In this document: one piece after another, positions 1 to 4,843 of the stretch
Layout: each line of letters opens with the position of its first letter
How positions within the stretch are numbered: position 1 is the stretch's first letter
Notes under the pieces: generated by a model
The model's database searches: none
The model's input: only the letters and a program-made list of their open reading frames with translations
Told to the model about the DNA's origin: nothing
Source: Actinomycetota bacterium
GTDB lineage: Bacteria > Actinomycetota > Acidimicrobiia > Actinomarinales > Actinomarinaceae
DNA length: 5,225 nt
Assembly: GCA_002724835.1 (NCBI GenBank)
Contig: PBPX01000056.1
Coordinates: 1-5,225, forward strand
Direction: 5' to 3'
Program-made: the position numbers and the translations under genes

Positions 1-56
1 GAGCCCATAAATCTAATAAAATTTAATATGTTATTATCCATTTGGAATGATGACAT
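1..56 (-). CDS. Possible start of an unrecognised gene running off the left edge
   Basis: An ATG at 56-54 on the minus strand lies 3 bp after the stop of the preceding minus-strand reading frame (TAA at 62-60). It opens a frame beginning MSSFQMDNNILNFIRFMG that stays open to the window edge. The close spacing would suit two genes of one operon. Only 18 full codons are visible, there is no clear Shine-Dalgarno sequence, and no family can be named. The plus strand is also open from base 1 to a TAG at 61-63, so a convergent gene end is an equally possible reading. Treat this as a weak call that depends on sequence left of the window. Confidence 0.25.
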   Translation of the reverse strand, partial: MSSFQMDNNILNFIRFMG

Positions 57-59
57 TTC

Positions 60-184
60 TTAGGCAAACATCTTATCCAATATTGTTTCTGTTGTTATTG
101 GTTCCTTCGAAGGGATGGATAGATGCAAATCTTTTTCAAGCAAATACTCTGATAACTTTAGTTTTAGCTTTGAATTTATTTTTT
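60..184 (-). CDS. C-terminal end of an unrecognised protein, 5'-truncated at the junction
   Basis: The minus strand reads about 41 codons from 184 down to a TAA at 62-60. It contains the stretches LKLSEYLLEKDLHLSIPSKE and PITTETILDKMFA before the stop. The mix of charged, polar and hydrophobic residues looks like the end of a real soluble protein. By contrast, the plus-strand translation of the same bases is an unlikely run of Leu, Phe and Ile. I do not recognise the family. The frame is closed upstream by a TAA at 187-185, next to an 8-base A run (minus strand, opposite T179-186). Just beyond this the plus strand becomes acyl-CoA dehydrogenase, so the N-terminal part of this gene is missing. 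GC content here (about 28%) matches the rest of the window, so the fragment need not come from another organism. Support is limited because the open stretch is short in an AT-rich genome. Confidence 0.45.
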
Positions 185-196
185 TTAAGGAATTCA

Positions 197-712
197 TTTG
201 CAGAATATTTTAGAGATTTAAGAATAGCTCCTATCTATGAAGGAACAAATGGGATTCAAGCTTTAGATTTAATGTTTAGAAAACTGCCTTTAGACAATGG
301 TCAAGCAATGCAAAGGCTTCTTGATGATGTAAATAAAGTTGTTGAAGAGATGAAAGGCGAGGATGACGTTGTAGCCTCTATGGCAGAAAAGCTAGAAACT
401 GAAGTTGCAAAACTGTCAGAAATAACAATGTGGCTAGGTTCAAAAATGCTTGAAGGCGAATTAGTTGATGCTAGTGCTGGCGCAACACCCTATTTAAAAA
501 TGTTTGGACAGGTATTAGGTGGATATTATATGGGCAAAGCAGCTATTCTTGCCAATAAAAAACATACAGAAACAAATGATGATTTTTATGCAGATAAATT
601 AACTCTTTGTAATTTTTATATGGAACAACTACTTCCACTTGCTTCCGGTTATGCCTCTTCAATAACTGCTGGTAAAGATGATCTTTTTGCAATGAAAGCA
701 GAAAATTTTTAA
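197..712 (+). CDS. Acyl-CoA dehydrogenase, C-terminal third only (5'-truncated)
   Basis: This is the end of an FAD-dependent acyl-CoA dehydrogenase of the long type, which makes the first double bond in fatty-acid beta-oxidation. An ATG at 47 opens the frame, but recognisable family sequence begins only near base 197, with AEYFRDLRIAPIYEGTNGIQ. The Glu of IYEGT (codon 239-241) corresponds to the catalytic base of the family. The rest fits the extra C-terminal domain found in the roughly 600-residue members of this family: a helical region, then LKMFGQVLGGYYMGKAA and a final FYMEQLLPLASGYASSI and ITAGKDDLFAM. About 170 codons are present, and the N-terminal, FAD-binding and most of the substrate-binding parts are absent. 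The 50 or so codons before 197 are hydrophobic and look like the antisense of the minus-strand fragment. The remaining frame is undamaged, which points to a recent break or a chimeric assembly rather than an old pseudogene. The TAA at 710-712 directly precedes the TTG start of the next gene. The identity of the fragment is secure; its state in the living genome is not. Confidence 0.85.
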   Translation, partial: FAEYFRDLRIAPIYEGTNGIQALDLMFRKLPLDNGQAMQRLLDDVNKVVEEMKGEDDVVASMAEKLETEVAKLSEITMWLGSKMLEGELVDASAGATPYLKMFGQVLGGYYMGKAAILANKKHTETNDDFYADKLTLCNFYMEQLLPLASGYASSITAGKDDLFAMKAENF

Positions 713-1090
713 TTGATAGAATCACTTAAAGATAAAAATAAAACAATTGCTTTAGTTGGAGCAAGCAATGACCCAACTAAGTATGGAAATAAAATCTTAT
801 TAAACCTTAAATCTAAAGGTTTTAATGTAGTTCCAATTAATAATAAAGAGGAAGAAATAGATGGTTCACCTTCTTATAGAAGTGTTACGGATATTAAAGA
901 TTGCCCTTCAATAATAAATTTTGTTGTGCCTCCAAATATAGGTATTGAAATTACAAAAGACCTAGTAGAAAAAGGTTACGATAACTTTTGGTATCAACCT
1001 GGTGCAGAAAGTGAAGAAATTTCAAATTATTTAAAAGAGCAAGGTAAAAACTATATTGATGATCAGTGCATTATGGTTGTTGCAAAATAG
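713..1090 (+). CDS. CoA-binding domain protein (YccU-like, CoA_binding_2)
   Basis: This is a 125-residue single-domain protein of the small CoA-binding Rossmann family (YccU type, about 135 residues in E. coli). The nucleotide-binding turn IALVGASNDPTKYGNKI lies at about residues 12-28. VVPINNKEEEIDG follows at about 39-51. The conserved second half runs FVVPPNIGIEITKDLVEKGY and FWYQPGAESEEISNYLKE to DDQCIMVVAK at the C terminus. The family binds CoA or acyl-CoA in structures, but its cellular role is not settled. The start is taken as TTG at 713 because no ATG lies in frame before the last residues, and TTG leads directly into the conserved domain. No Shine-Dalgarno sequence is visible, and the TTG abuts the TAA of the acyl-CoA dehydrogenase, so translational coupling is likely. 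An acyl-CoA enzyme upstream makes a role in acyl-CoA metabolism plausible, but this is inference. The gene ends 6 bp from the convergent end of rmuC. Confidence 0.88.
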   Translation: MIESLKDKNKTIALVGASNDPTKYGNKILLNLKSKGFNVVPINNKEEEIDGSPSYRSVTDIKDCPSIINFVVPPNIGIEITKDLVEKGYDNFWYQPGAESEEISNYLKEQGKNYIDDQCIMVVAK

Positions 1091-1096
1091 AAATTA

Positions 1097-2119
1097 TTAG
1101 TCGTCCGTACTTTTATTTACTTCATCCAATTCTTCGAAAGACTTTTCTAATTTATTTACACGAGTAGTTTTTAGTTTTTCAAAAGACTCAACAGTCTGAT
1201 CCAACCGTTTAGTAACATCGTCAAAAGATTCAATAAATTTCCTTATTTCATTCTTAACTTTTTCATGGGTAGCAAGAATATTCTTTGTGTCTGTTTGCAA
1301 ACTAAAGAGCTTCATTGAGTGTCGTATAGTTTCTAGATAAGCCATCAAAGTTTGTGGGCTAACTAATATTACTTTTTTGCTAAACGCATACTGAATAACA
1401 GGAATCCTGTCAGCTCCTATTTCTGATGTAAGTAAGAAATGATAGAGACTTTCAAGTGGAACATACATTAGTACAAAGTCCACAGTTCCTTCCTCAGCCG
1501 ATATATATCCTTCACGACCCGCTGTTTCATCAATTTTTGTTTTAATTGCTTTATCTATAAAATCTCTGTTCTTTGATTTTATTGACTCTGTTATTTGCTT
1601 TCTTGATGCTTCATCAAGGGTTTCATCTTCAAGATCTCTGTTTAATTTTGAAATCTCCATATATGTGGTTAAAGGAAATTTTGAATCCATATTTATTGTT
1701 TTATTATCTGGAAGATAAAAAGTAAAGTCTGGCTTTGTTCCTTTCTCCATAATCTTTTGTGTTTCATAATGGACCCCGTCCTTATACTCCATGATTCCTA
1801 GAAGGTCTTCGACCTGAAGCTCTGCCCACTGTCCTCGACTTTGATTGTTATTTAGAACAGAAATTAAATTTCTTGTTTGTTGATCTACACCGCTTATGGA
1901 ACTTTTAATTTCTCCAGTTTTCTCTAAAAACTCTTTAACTGTTTGATCTGATTTATCTAAAAGTTTATAAATTTGTGACTCTTCATTCTCAATAATTTCA
2001 CTAACTATTCCTTTAATCAGATACTCATCATCATTATCTTTTTCATCATCTTTTTTCAATGAAAAATAAAGATTCGCTCCAAGAAGCAAAATAATTAATA
2101 TATAAAATGCAATTTCCAT
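1097..2119 (-). CDS. rmuC: RmuC family protein (DNA recombination-limiting nuclease-like)
   Basis: RmuC proteins limit recombination at short inverted repeats in E. coli. They carry a predicted restriction-endonuclease-like fold, but direct nuclease activity is poorly documented. The 340 residues start with a membrane anchor (about 3-20, IAFYILIILLLGANLYFS). A short charged and coiled-coil stretch follows, then the RmuC core: RGQWAE (95-100), KPDFTFYLP (129-137), MDSKFPL (144-150), DFVLMYVPLES (214-224) and VILVSPQTLMAYLETI (250-265). A C-terminal coiled coil spans about 285-337. The KPDF and DSK motifs match the expected acidic/lysine positions of the nuclease-like core. It is shorter than E. 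coli RmuC (about 475 residues), mostly because the N-terminal coiled coil is reduced. The ATG at 2119 is favoured because it begins the anchor. There is no good Shine-Dalgarno sequence. A TATAAT box about 90 bp upstream suggests its own promoter, separate from the upstream operon. Confidence 0.93.
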   Translation of the reverse strand: MEIAFYILIILLLGANLYFSLKKDDEKDNDDEYLIKGIVSEIIENEESQIYKLLDKSDQTVKEFLEKTGEIKSSISGVDQQTRNLISVLNNNQSRGQWAELQVEDLLGIMEYKDGVHYETQKIMEKGTKPDFTFYLPDNKTINMDSKFPLTTYMEISKLNRDLEDETLDEASRKQITESIKSKNRDFIDKAIKTKIDETAGREGYISAEEGTVDFVLMYVPLESLYHFLLTSEIGADRIPVIQYAFSKKVILVSPQTLMAYLETIRHSMKLFSLQTDTKNILATHEKVKNEIRKFIESFDDVTKRLDQTVESFEKLKTTRVNKLEKSFEELDEVNKSTDD

Positions 2120-2155
2120 AGTTTAAGAATAGCAATTAGTACGGACAATTTGACA

Positions 2156-2191
2156 GATAAGAGGGTTCCCATCCTAGAGAAATCCCTTATC
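2156..2191 (+). promoter_or_regulatory. Bulged hairpin in the rmuC leader region
   Basis: The left arm GATAAGAGGGTT (2156-2167) pairs with AATCCCTTATC (2181-2191). This gives 11 pairs with one bulged A at 2162, and the loop is about 13 bases. G2165 opposite T2183 is a G-U wobble if the plus strand is transcribed, but a C-A mismatch in the rmuC transcript, so the plus-strand fold is slightly better. If rmuC starts from the TATAAT box at 2217-2212, this hairpin lies in its 5' untranslated leader and could affect mRNA stability or translation. If a plus-strand RNA exists, it is that RNA's first stem. Confidence 0.45.
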
Positions 2192-2211
2192 ATAAATCTC
2201 TTTTACATAGT

Positions 2212-2217
2212 ATTATA
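2212..2217 (-). promoter_or_regulatory. Probable -10 box of the rmuC promoter
   Basis: The minus strand reads a perfect TATAAT here, downstream of the operon terminator hairpin and about 90 bp before the rmuC ATG. The -35 position at 17-bp spacing reads TAACAG, a poor match, and there is no TG extension. In a 30% GC genome a chance TATAAT is common, so the position supports the call more than the sequence does. Transcription would begin near 2205 and give a leader of about 85 bases that includes the bulged hairpin. Confidence 0.4.
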
Positions 2218-2244
2218 GCTTTTAGGTAATAAGCCTGTTACCTC

Positions 2245-2276
2245 AAAAAAGAGTTCAGGAAACTGGACTCTTTTTT
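2245..2276. terminator. Strong hairpin terminator, probably bidirectional
   Basis: AAAAAAGAGTTCAG (2245-2258) pairs with CTGGACTCTTTTTT (2263-2276) around a GAAA tetraloop. This gives 14 pairs with a single wobble at 2255/2266. On the minus strand the arm ends in six T residues, as expected for stopping the operon that ends with the 171-residue gene. The stop codon of that gene (2277-2275) overlaps the base of the stem. On the plus strand the stem is followed by a longer T-rich stretch (TTTTTTATTTTATTTTTTTT), so read in that direction it is an even better intrinsic terminator, although no plus-strand gene is known to need it. Confidence 0.8.
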
Positions 2277-2790
2277 ATTTTATTTTTTTTGCAAGATTAA
2301 CAACATCATGCATAGTTTTTACAATCTCTTCTGGGTTGTAATATTTTTTAAATAGTATTTTTCTAGAATTTACAAGTGTGTCAGTTATTTTTAATCTTCT
2401 AAGTTTTTTTCTTTGGCTTCGAACAAGATCTTCATTTCTCTCTATGAAAAGTTTGGCTACATGGTCGTCGTCTCCTTCAAACTCACCCCTCCAATTAATC
2501 TTTACTCCCATATTTAAACTTTCTGGAAAATAAGTAACGAAAGAAACATACGTTGTTGATGATTCGCCGTGGCCTTCTGTATATACAATTATTTCGCACT
2601 TATAACCATCTATTATCCCGGACGTAATTTTTTCCTTGTGAATACTTTCTGGAGGACTATAAACAAAATCTAATTTCTCTGACGCTTTAATTAATGCTTC
2701 ATTAATCTTTTTGCTAGAAGTTTTAACTAGCCATATAATTCCTAGAATAAAAATTATTGATATTAGTGAAATAATTAATACTCGGAGCAT
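2275..2790 (-). CDS. Membrane-anchored protein of unknown function, 171 residues
   Basis: I do not recognise this family. The protein has one N-terminal membrane segment (about residues 3-23) without a clear cleavage site, so it is probably an anchored protein. A helical, Lys-rich linker follows (24-41). The soluble part begins with FVYSPPESIHKEKITSGIIDGYKCEI (in two stretches, 42-67). The GxIDGYxCEI pattern followed by alternating beta-strand-like residues (IIVYTEG, TTYVSFVTYFP, MGVKINW) suggests a small beta-rich domain. The C-terminal third is helical and highly basic (SQRKKLRRLK at 125-134, KKYYNPEEIVKTMHDVV at 148-164). There are no catalytic motifs I can name and only one cysteine (Cys65). 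It is the last gene of the operon, 8 bp after the glycosyltransferase, and its stop codon is built into the terminator stem. The start ATG at 2790 begins the membrane segment; no Shine-Dalgarno sequence is visible. Confidence 0.8.
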   Translation of the reverse strand: MLRVLIISLISIIFILGIIWLVKTSSKKINEALIKASEKLDFVYSPPESIHKEKITSGIIDGYKCEIIVYTEGHGESSTTYVSFVTYFPESLNMGVKINWRGEFEGDDDHVAKLFIERNEDLVRSQRKKLRRLKITDTLVNSRKILFKKYYNPEEIVKTMHDVVNLAKKIK

Positions 2791-2798
2791 GACAATAT

Positions 2799-3929
2799 CT
2801 AAACTGTGTCAAAAAGCTTTTTAAAACTAAACTTGAAATTATCTGATGAGTAATTGCTTAATATAAAATCTTTTGCATTGTTGCCAACATGGATTGCATC
2901 TTCATAATTATTTTTAATTTCTTGAATTTTATTAGTAAGGCTTTCTAAATTATTGCTCTCAAATATATATCCAGTTTGTCCATCTATTACAATATCTCCC
3001 ATTCCTGGTGCGTCGGTTACAAGAACAGGGCATGCAGTAACCTGCGATTCAAATATTACCCTTGCTAAACCTTCAGAAACTGAAGGTAAAATCATCAAGT
3101 TTGTCTCTGAATAATGCTCCATCACTGATTCTCGGTTTACAGAACCAGTAAATGTAACTTGATCTTCTAATTCATATTTCTGAACAAGTGCTTCCAATTG
3201 AGATAGATAGTTTTCATTTGGTGTTGGGCCAACAATATATAATTGTATGTCTTTACTTTTAATTTCATTGAGAGCTTCAATAATTAAGTGTGGCTTCTTT
3301 CTATCTGTGACACTTCCTATGAATAAAATTTTAAATTCTTTATTGGCCTGTCTAACTGGATTAATATCTTTAAAATTATCAAAATCAACCCAAGCTGGAA
3401 ATCTAGTTATTTCTTTATTCTGATTTATTTCTCTTACTTGTGCTTCTGTAGAAGAAGAGACAGCTCTTAATTTATCGGCTTTATCTAGTGTGTACTGAGC
3501 CATTCTCCTGAATACTTTTTTATATAGATTTGGAAATAATAAGTTCTTCTCAAGGCTTAGTGTCTCAATAAAATCTCCATGAGTTTCAATAATTATTTTT
3601 GTTTTTATATTCCTTATTCTTAAACCAAGGATAGAAAAAAAACTTGAAACTGGGTCTTGATATGAAATTATCTCTATGTTGTTTTTTTTAACAACTGTTG
3701 GAAGAGCAAAGACTGACAAAAAAAATATTTTTATATAATTTAAAATTCTATTTTTAACCTTTTTATGTAAATAAAGTTTTGTATTTCCAGATGTTTGATA
3801 AGTTTTTTTATCTGCAAAAGCGAAAATATGTAAGTTGCAAATTTCATTCAAATATTTAAATTTTTTTTCTATATTTTCAGTTAGAGGTACTTCATATGTA
3901 GTTGGAGCTACAAAAAGAACATTTTTCAT
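2799..3929 (-). CDS. Glycosyltransferase, GT-B fold, GT4-like
   Basis: This 376-residue enzyme should move a sugar from a nucleotide-sugar donor to an unknown acceptor, at the cytoplasmic face of the membrane. The N-terminal acceptor domain starts MKNVLFVAPTTYEVPLTENI, with a hydrophobic patch at about 62-79 (ILNYIKIFFLSVFALPTV) that may dock it to the membrane, and ETHGDF at 115-120. The donor domain begins with FKILFIGSVTDRKKPHLIIEAL (199-220), where the RKK segment fits the phosphate-binding R/K of GT4 enzymes. LYIVGPTPNE (230-239) and VTFTGSV (258-264) follow, then the E-x7-E motif at Glu286 and Glu294 in SEGLARVIFE, and DGQTGYIFE (316-324). Length is normal for the family. Its ATG overlaps the hydrolase stop as ATGA, so the two are probably translated together. 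The sugar and acceptor cannot be told from sequence. Capsule, lipopolysaccharide or glycolipid synthesis are all possible, but no other polysaccharide genes lie in the window. Confidence 0.9.
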   Translation of the reverse strand: MKNVLFVAPTTYEVPLTENIEKKFKYLNEICNLHIFAFADKKTYQTSGNTKLYLHKKVKNRILNYIKIFFLSVFALPTVVKKNNIEIISYQDPVSSFFSILGLRIRNIKTKIIIETHGDFIETLSLEKNLLFPNLYKKVFRRMAQYTLDKADKLRAVSSSTEAQVREINQNKEITRFPAWVDFDNFKDINPVRQANKEFKILFIGSVTDRKKPHLIIEALNEIKSKDIQLYIVGPTPNENYLSQLEALVQKYELEDQVTFTGSVNRESVMEHYSETNLMILPSVSEGLARVIFESQVTACPVLVTDAPGMGDIVIDGQTGYIFESNNLESLTNKIQEIKNNYEDAIHVGNNAKDFILSNYSSDNFKFSFKKLFDTV

Positions 3930-4840
3930 AACTCTAAAAATCTATCTAGCTCTTCTACAAGTTCATGGTCATGTGTCCACGGAATACCGTGGGTGGCGTC
4001 AGTAAATATTTTAGATTCTACATTCTCTAAACCATTTATTATTTCAGATGAAATATGTTCTGGGACCAAGCTGTCTTTACCTCCTGTTAAGACTAGTGTC
4101 TGTGTTTCTATTTGATCTAACCAGGGTCTTGCATCAAAAGGTACTACAAACCTTCCTCCGTCAGCATAAATAAAATTATCTTTTGATTTATGTAAATTAT
4201 TCCAAGCCCATTCTGAGTATTCATTCTTCACGGCTTTTGACTTTCTTAAAAATGAATATTTTGATTGTGGATTTGAATTTGGAAACAGCCTCTCTCTTAT
4301 TCTTACTGCTGCTACAAACAATTTAAATAAAGGTGATTCCGCGCTAAAGCCTTGCCAACTAAATGGTGTGATTAATACTAATTTTTTTATTAAGTTTGGA
4401 TTTTTCCTTGTAATGCTTAATGCAACAGCACTGCCCATAGACCAACCGACTAAATAACATTTTTTTATATTCAAATTATTTAAAATACTAATTACCGTGT
4501 CCGCATTTTCATCAATGTCCCACCTCTCCCAACTTGCATCTGATTTTCCATGATTCTTAAGATCAATAGCTACAAAAGAGTTTTTTGTTTCATATTTTGG
4601 TAAAACTTTAAACCAGCTTCCCAAAGAATCGGAACCCCAACTATGTAAAAAAACTATTGGTGTTGTGCCTTCAACATAAGATTCCCTAATAAAATACTCT
4701 TTTTCGCGGATATAAATTGTTCTTCCGGAAATTTTTGAAGGATGAAGTTGTGTTATCCCTTCTGTTTTACTTTTTTTTGTCTCGACTAAATTTTTTACAA
4801 TAGCACTAAAAGCAAATATTTTGGTGAGTGTTTTAATCAT
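3926..4840 (-). CDS. Alpha/beta hydrolase fold protein
   Basis: This is a 304-residue serine hydrolase of the alpha/beta fold, with the substrate unknown. The catalytic triad is visible: Ser134 in GWSMGSA (nucleophile elbow GxSxG), Asp256 in LTGGKDSLVP, and His284 in DATHGIPWTHDH. The oxyanion strand is PIVFLHSWGS (61-70), HSWG rather than the common HGxxG, and the usual DLKNHGKSD strand lies at 93-101. The cap region (about 160-230) contains many aromatic and basic residues. The first 20 residues are hydrophobic to amphipathic (IFAFSAIVKNLV) and might associate with a membrane, but there is no signal peptidase site. The gene starts 3 bp after the selD stop and overlaps the glycosyltransferase start by 4 bp (ATGA). 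Esterase, lipase or thioesterase roles are all open. Placement with a glycosyltransferase hints at lipid or glycan modification, which is inference only. Confidence 0.9.
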   Translation of the reverse strand: MIKTLTKIFAFSAIVKNLVETKKSKTEGITQLHPSKISGRTIYIREKEYFIRESYVEGTTPIVFLHSWGSDSLGSWFKVLPKYETKNSFVAIDLKNHGKSDASWERWDIDENADTVISILNNLNIKKCYLVGWSMGSAVALSITRKNPNLIKKLVLITPFSWQGFSAESPLFKLFVAAVRIRERLFPNSNPQSKYSFLRKSKAVKNEYSEWAWNNLHKSKDNFIYADGGRFVVPFDARPWLDQIETQTLVLTGGKDSLVPEHISSEIINGLENVESKIFTDATHGIPWTHDHELVEELDRFLEL

Positions 4841-4843
4841 TAT

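Larger units (their letters stand above)
2120..2274. other. Structured intergenic region between rmuC and the 171-residue gene
   Basis: These 155 non-coding bases hold the rmuC leader, a TATAAT box on the minus strand, and three hairpins in a row (2156-2191, 2224-2243, 2245-2276). A perfect TTGACA hexamer also lies on the plus strand at 2150-2155, with no convincing -10 box at normal spacing (17 bp gives CCTAGA, 19 bp gives TAGAGA). I see no tRNA, known riboswitch core or open reading frame of note. Each part is listed separately where it can be supported. Confidence 0.7.
2156..2276 (+). ncRNA. Candidate small structured RNA on the plus strand
   Basis: Three hairpins follow each other: a bulged stem at 2156-2191; AGGTAAT pairing with GTTACCT at 2224-2230 and 2237-2243, with a 6-base loop; and a 14-bp stem with a GAAA tetraloop at 2245-2276 followed by a T-rich run. 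In all three, the one non-Watson-Crick pair (2165/2183, 2230/2237, 2255/2266) is G-U when the plus strand is RNA and A-C when the minus strand is. That asymmetry, the GNRA loop and the longer T tract on the plus side are the only evidence. No plus-strand promoter is convincing: there is a good TTGACA at 2150-2155 but a weak -10, and a TATTAT at 2211-2216 lacks a -35. The boundaries are guesses. The alternative is that the hairpins simply serve the minus-strand operon end and the rmuC leader. Confidence 0.25.

Noticed and set aside
1..63. Plus-strand open frame ending at TAG 61-63, as the end of a convergent gene
   Set aside because: Twenty open codons are expected often by chance. It competes with the minus-strand start at 56, and neither can be decided without sequence to the left.
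47..196. Plus-strand ATG at 47 as a true start of the acyl-CoA dehydrogenase
   Set aside because: The 50 residues before the AEYFRD segment are a Leu/Phe-rich run without family resemblance, and the opposite strand of the same bases reads as more normal protein.
543..725. A 60-codon minus-strand open frame
   Set aside because: It is antisense to the conserved C-terminal domain of the acyl-CoA dehydrogenase and has no recognisable features.
1103..2146. Inverted 8-mer GTCCGTAC (1103-1110) and GTACGGAC (2139-2146) near the two ends of rmuC
   Set aside because: It is too short to signal a mobile unit. One copy lies in the last codons of rmuC, there is no target duplication, and rmuC is an ordinary chromosomal gene.
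2161..2180. GGTTCCCATCC resembling a tRNA T-arm
   Set aside because: The flanking bases do not form the 5-bp stem, and no acceptor, D or anticodon arms can be placed around it.
2150..2180. Perfect TTGACA at 2150-2155 as a complete plus-strand promoter
   Set aside because: At 17-bp spacing the -10 position reads CCTAGA, and a better TAGAGA needs 19 bp, so a full promoter is not supported on sequence alone.
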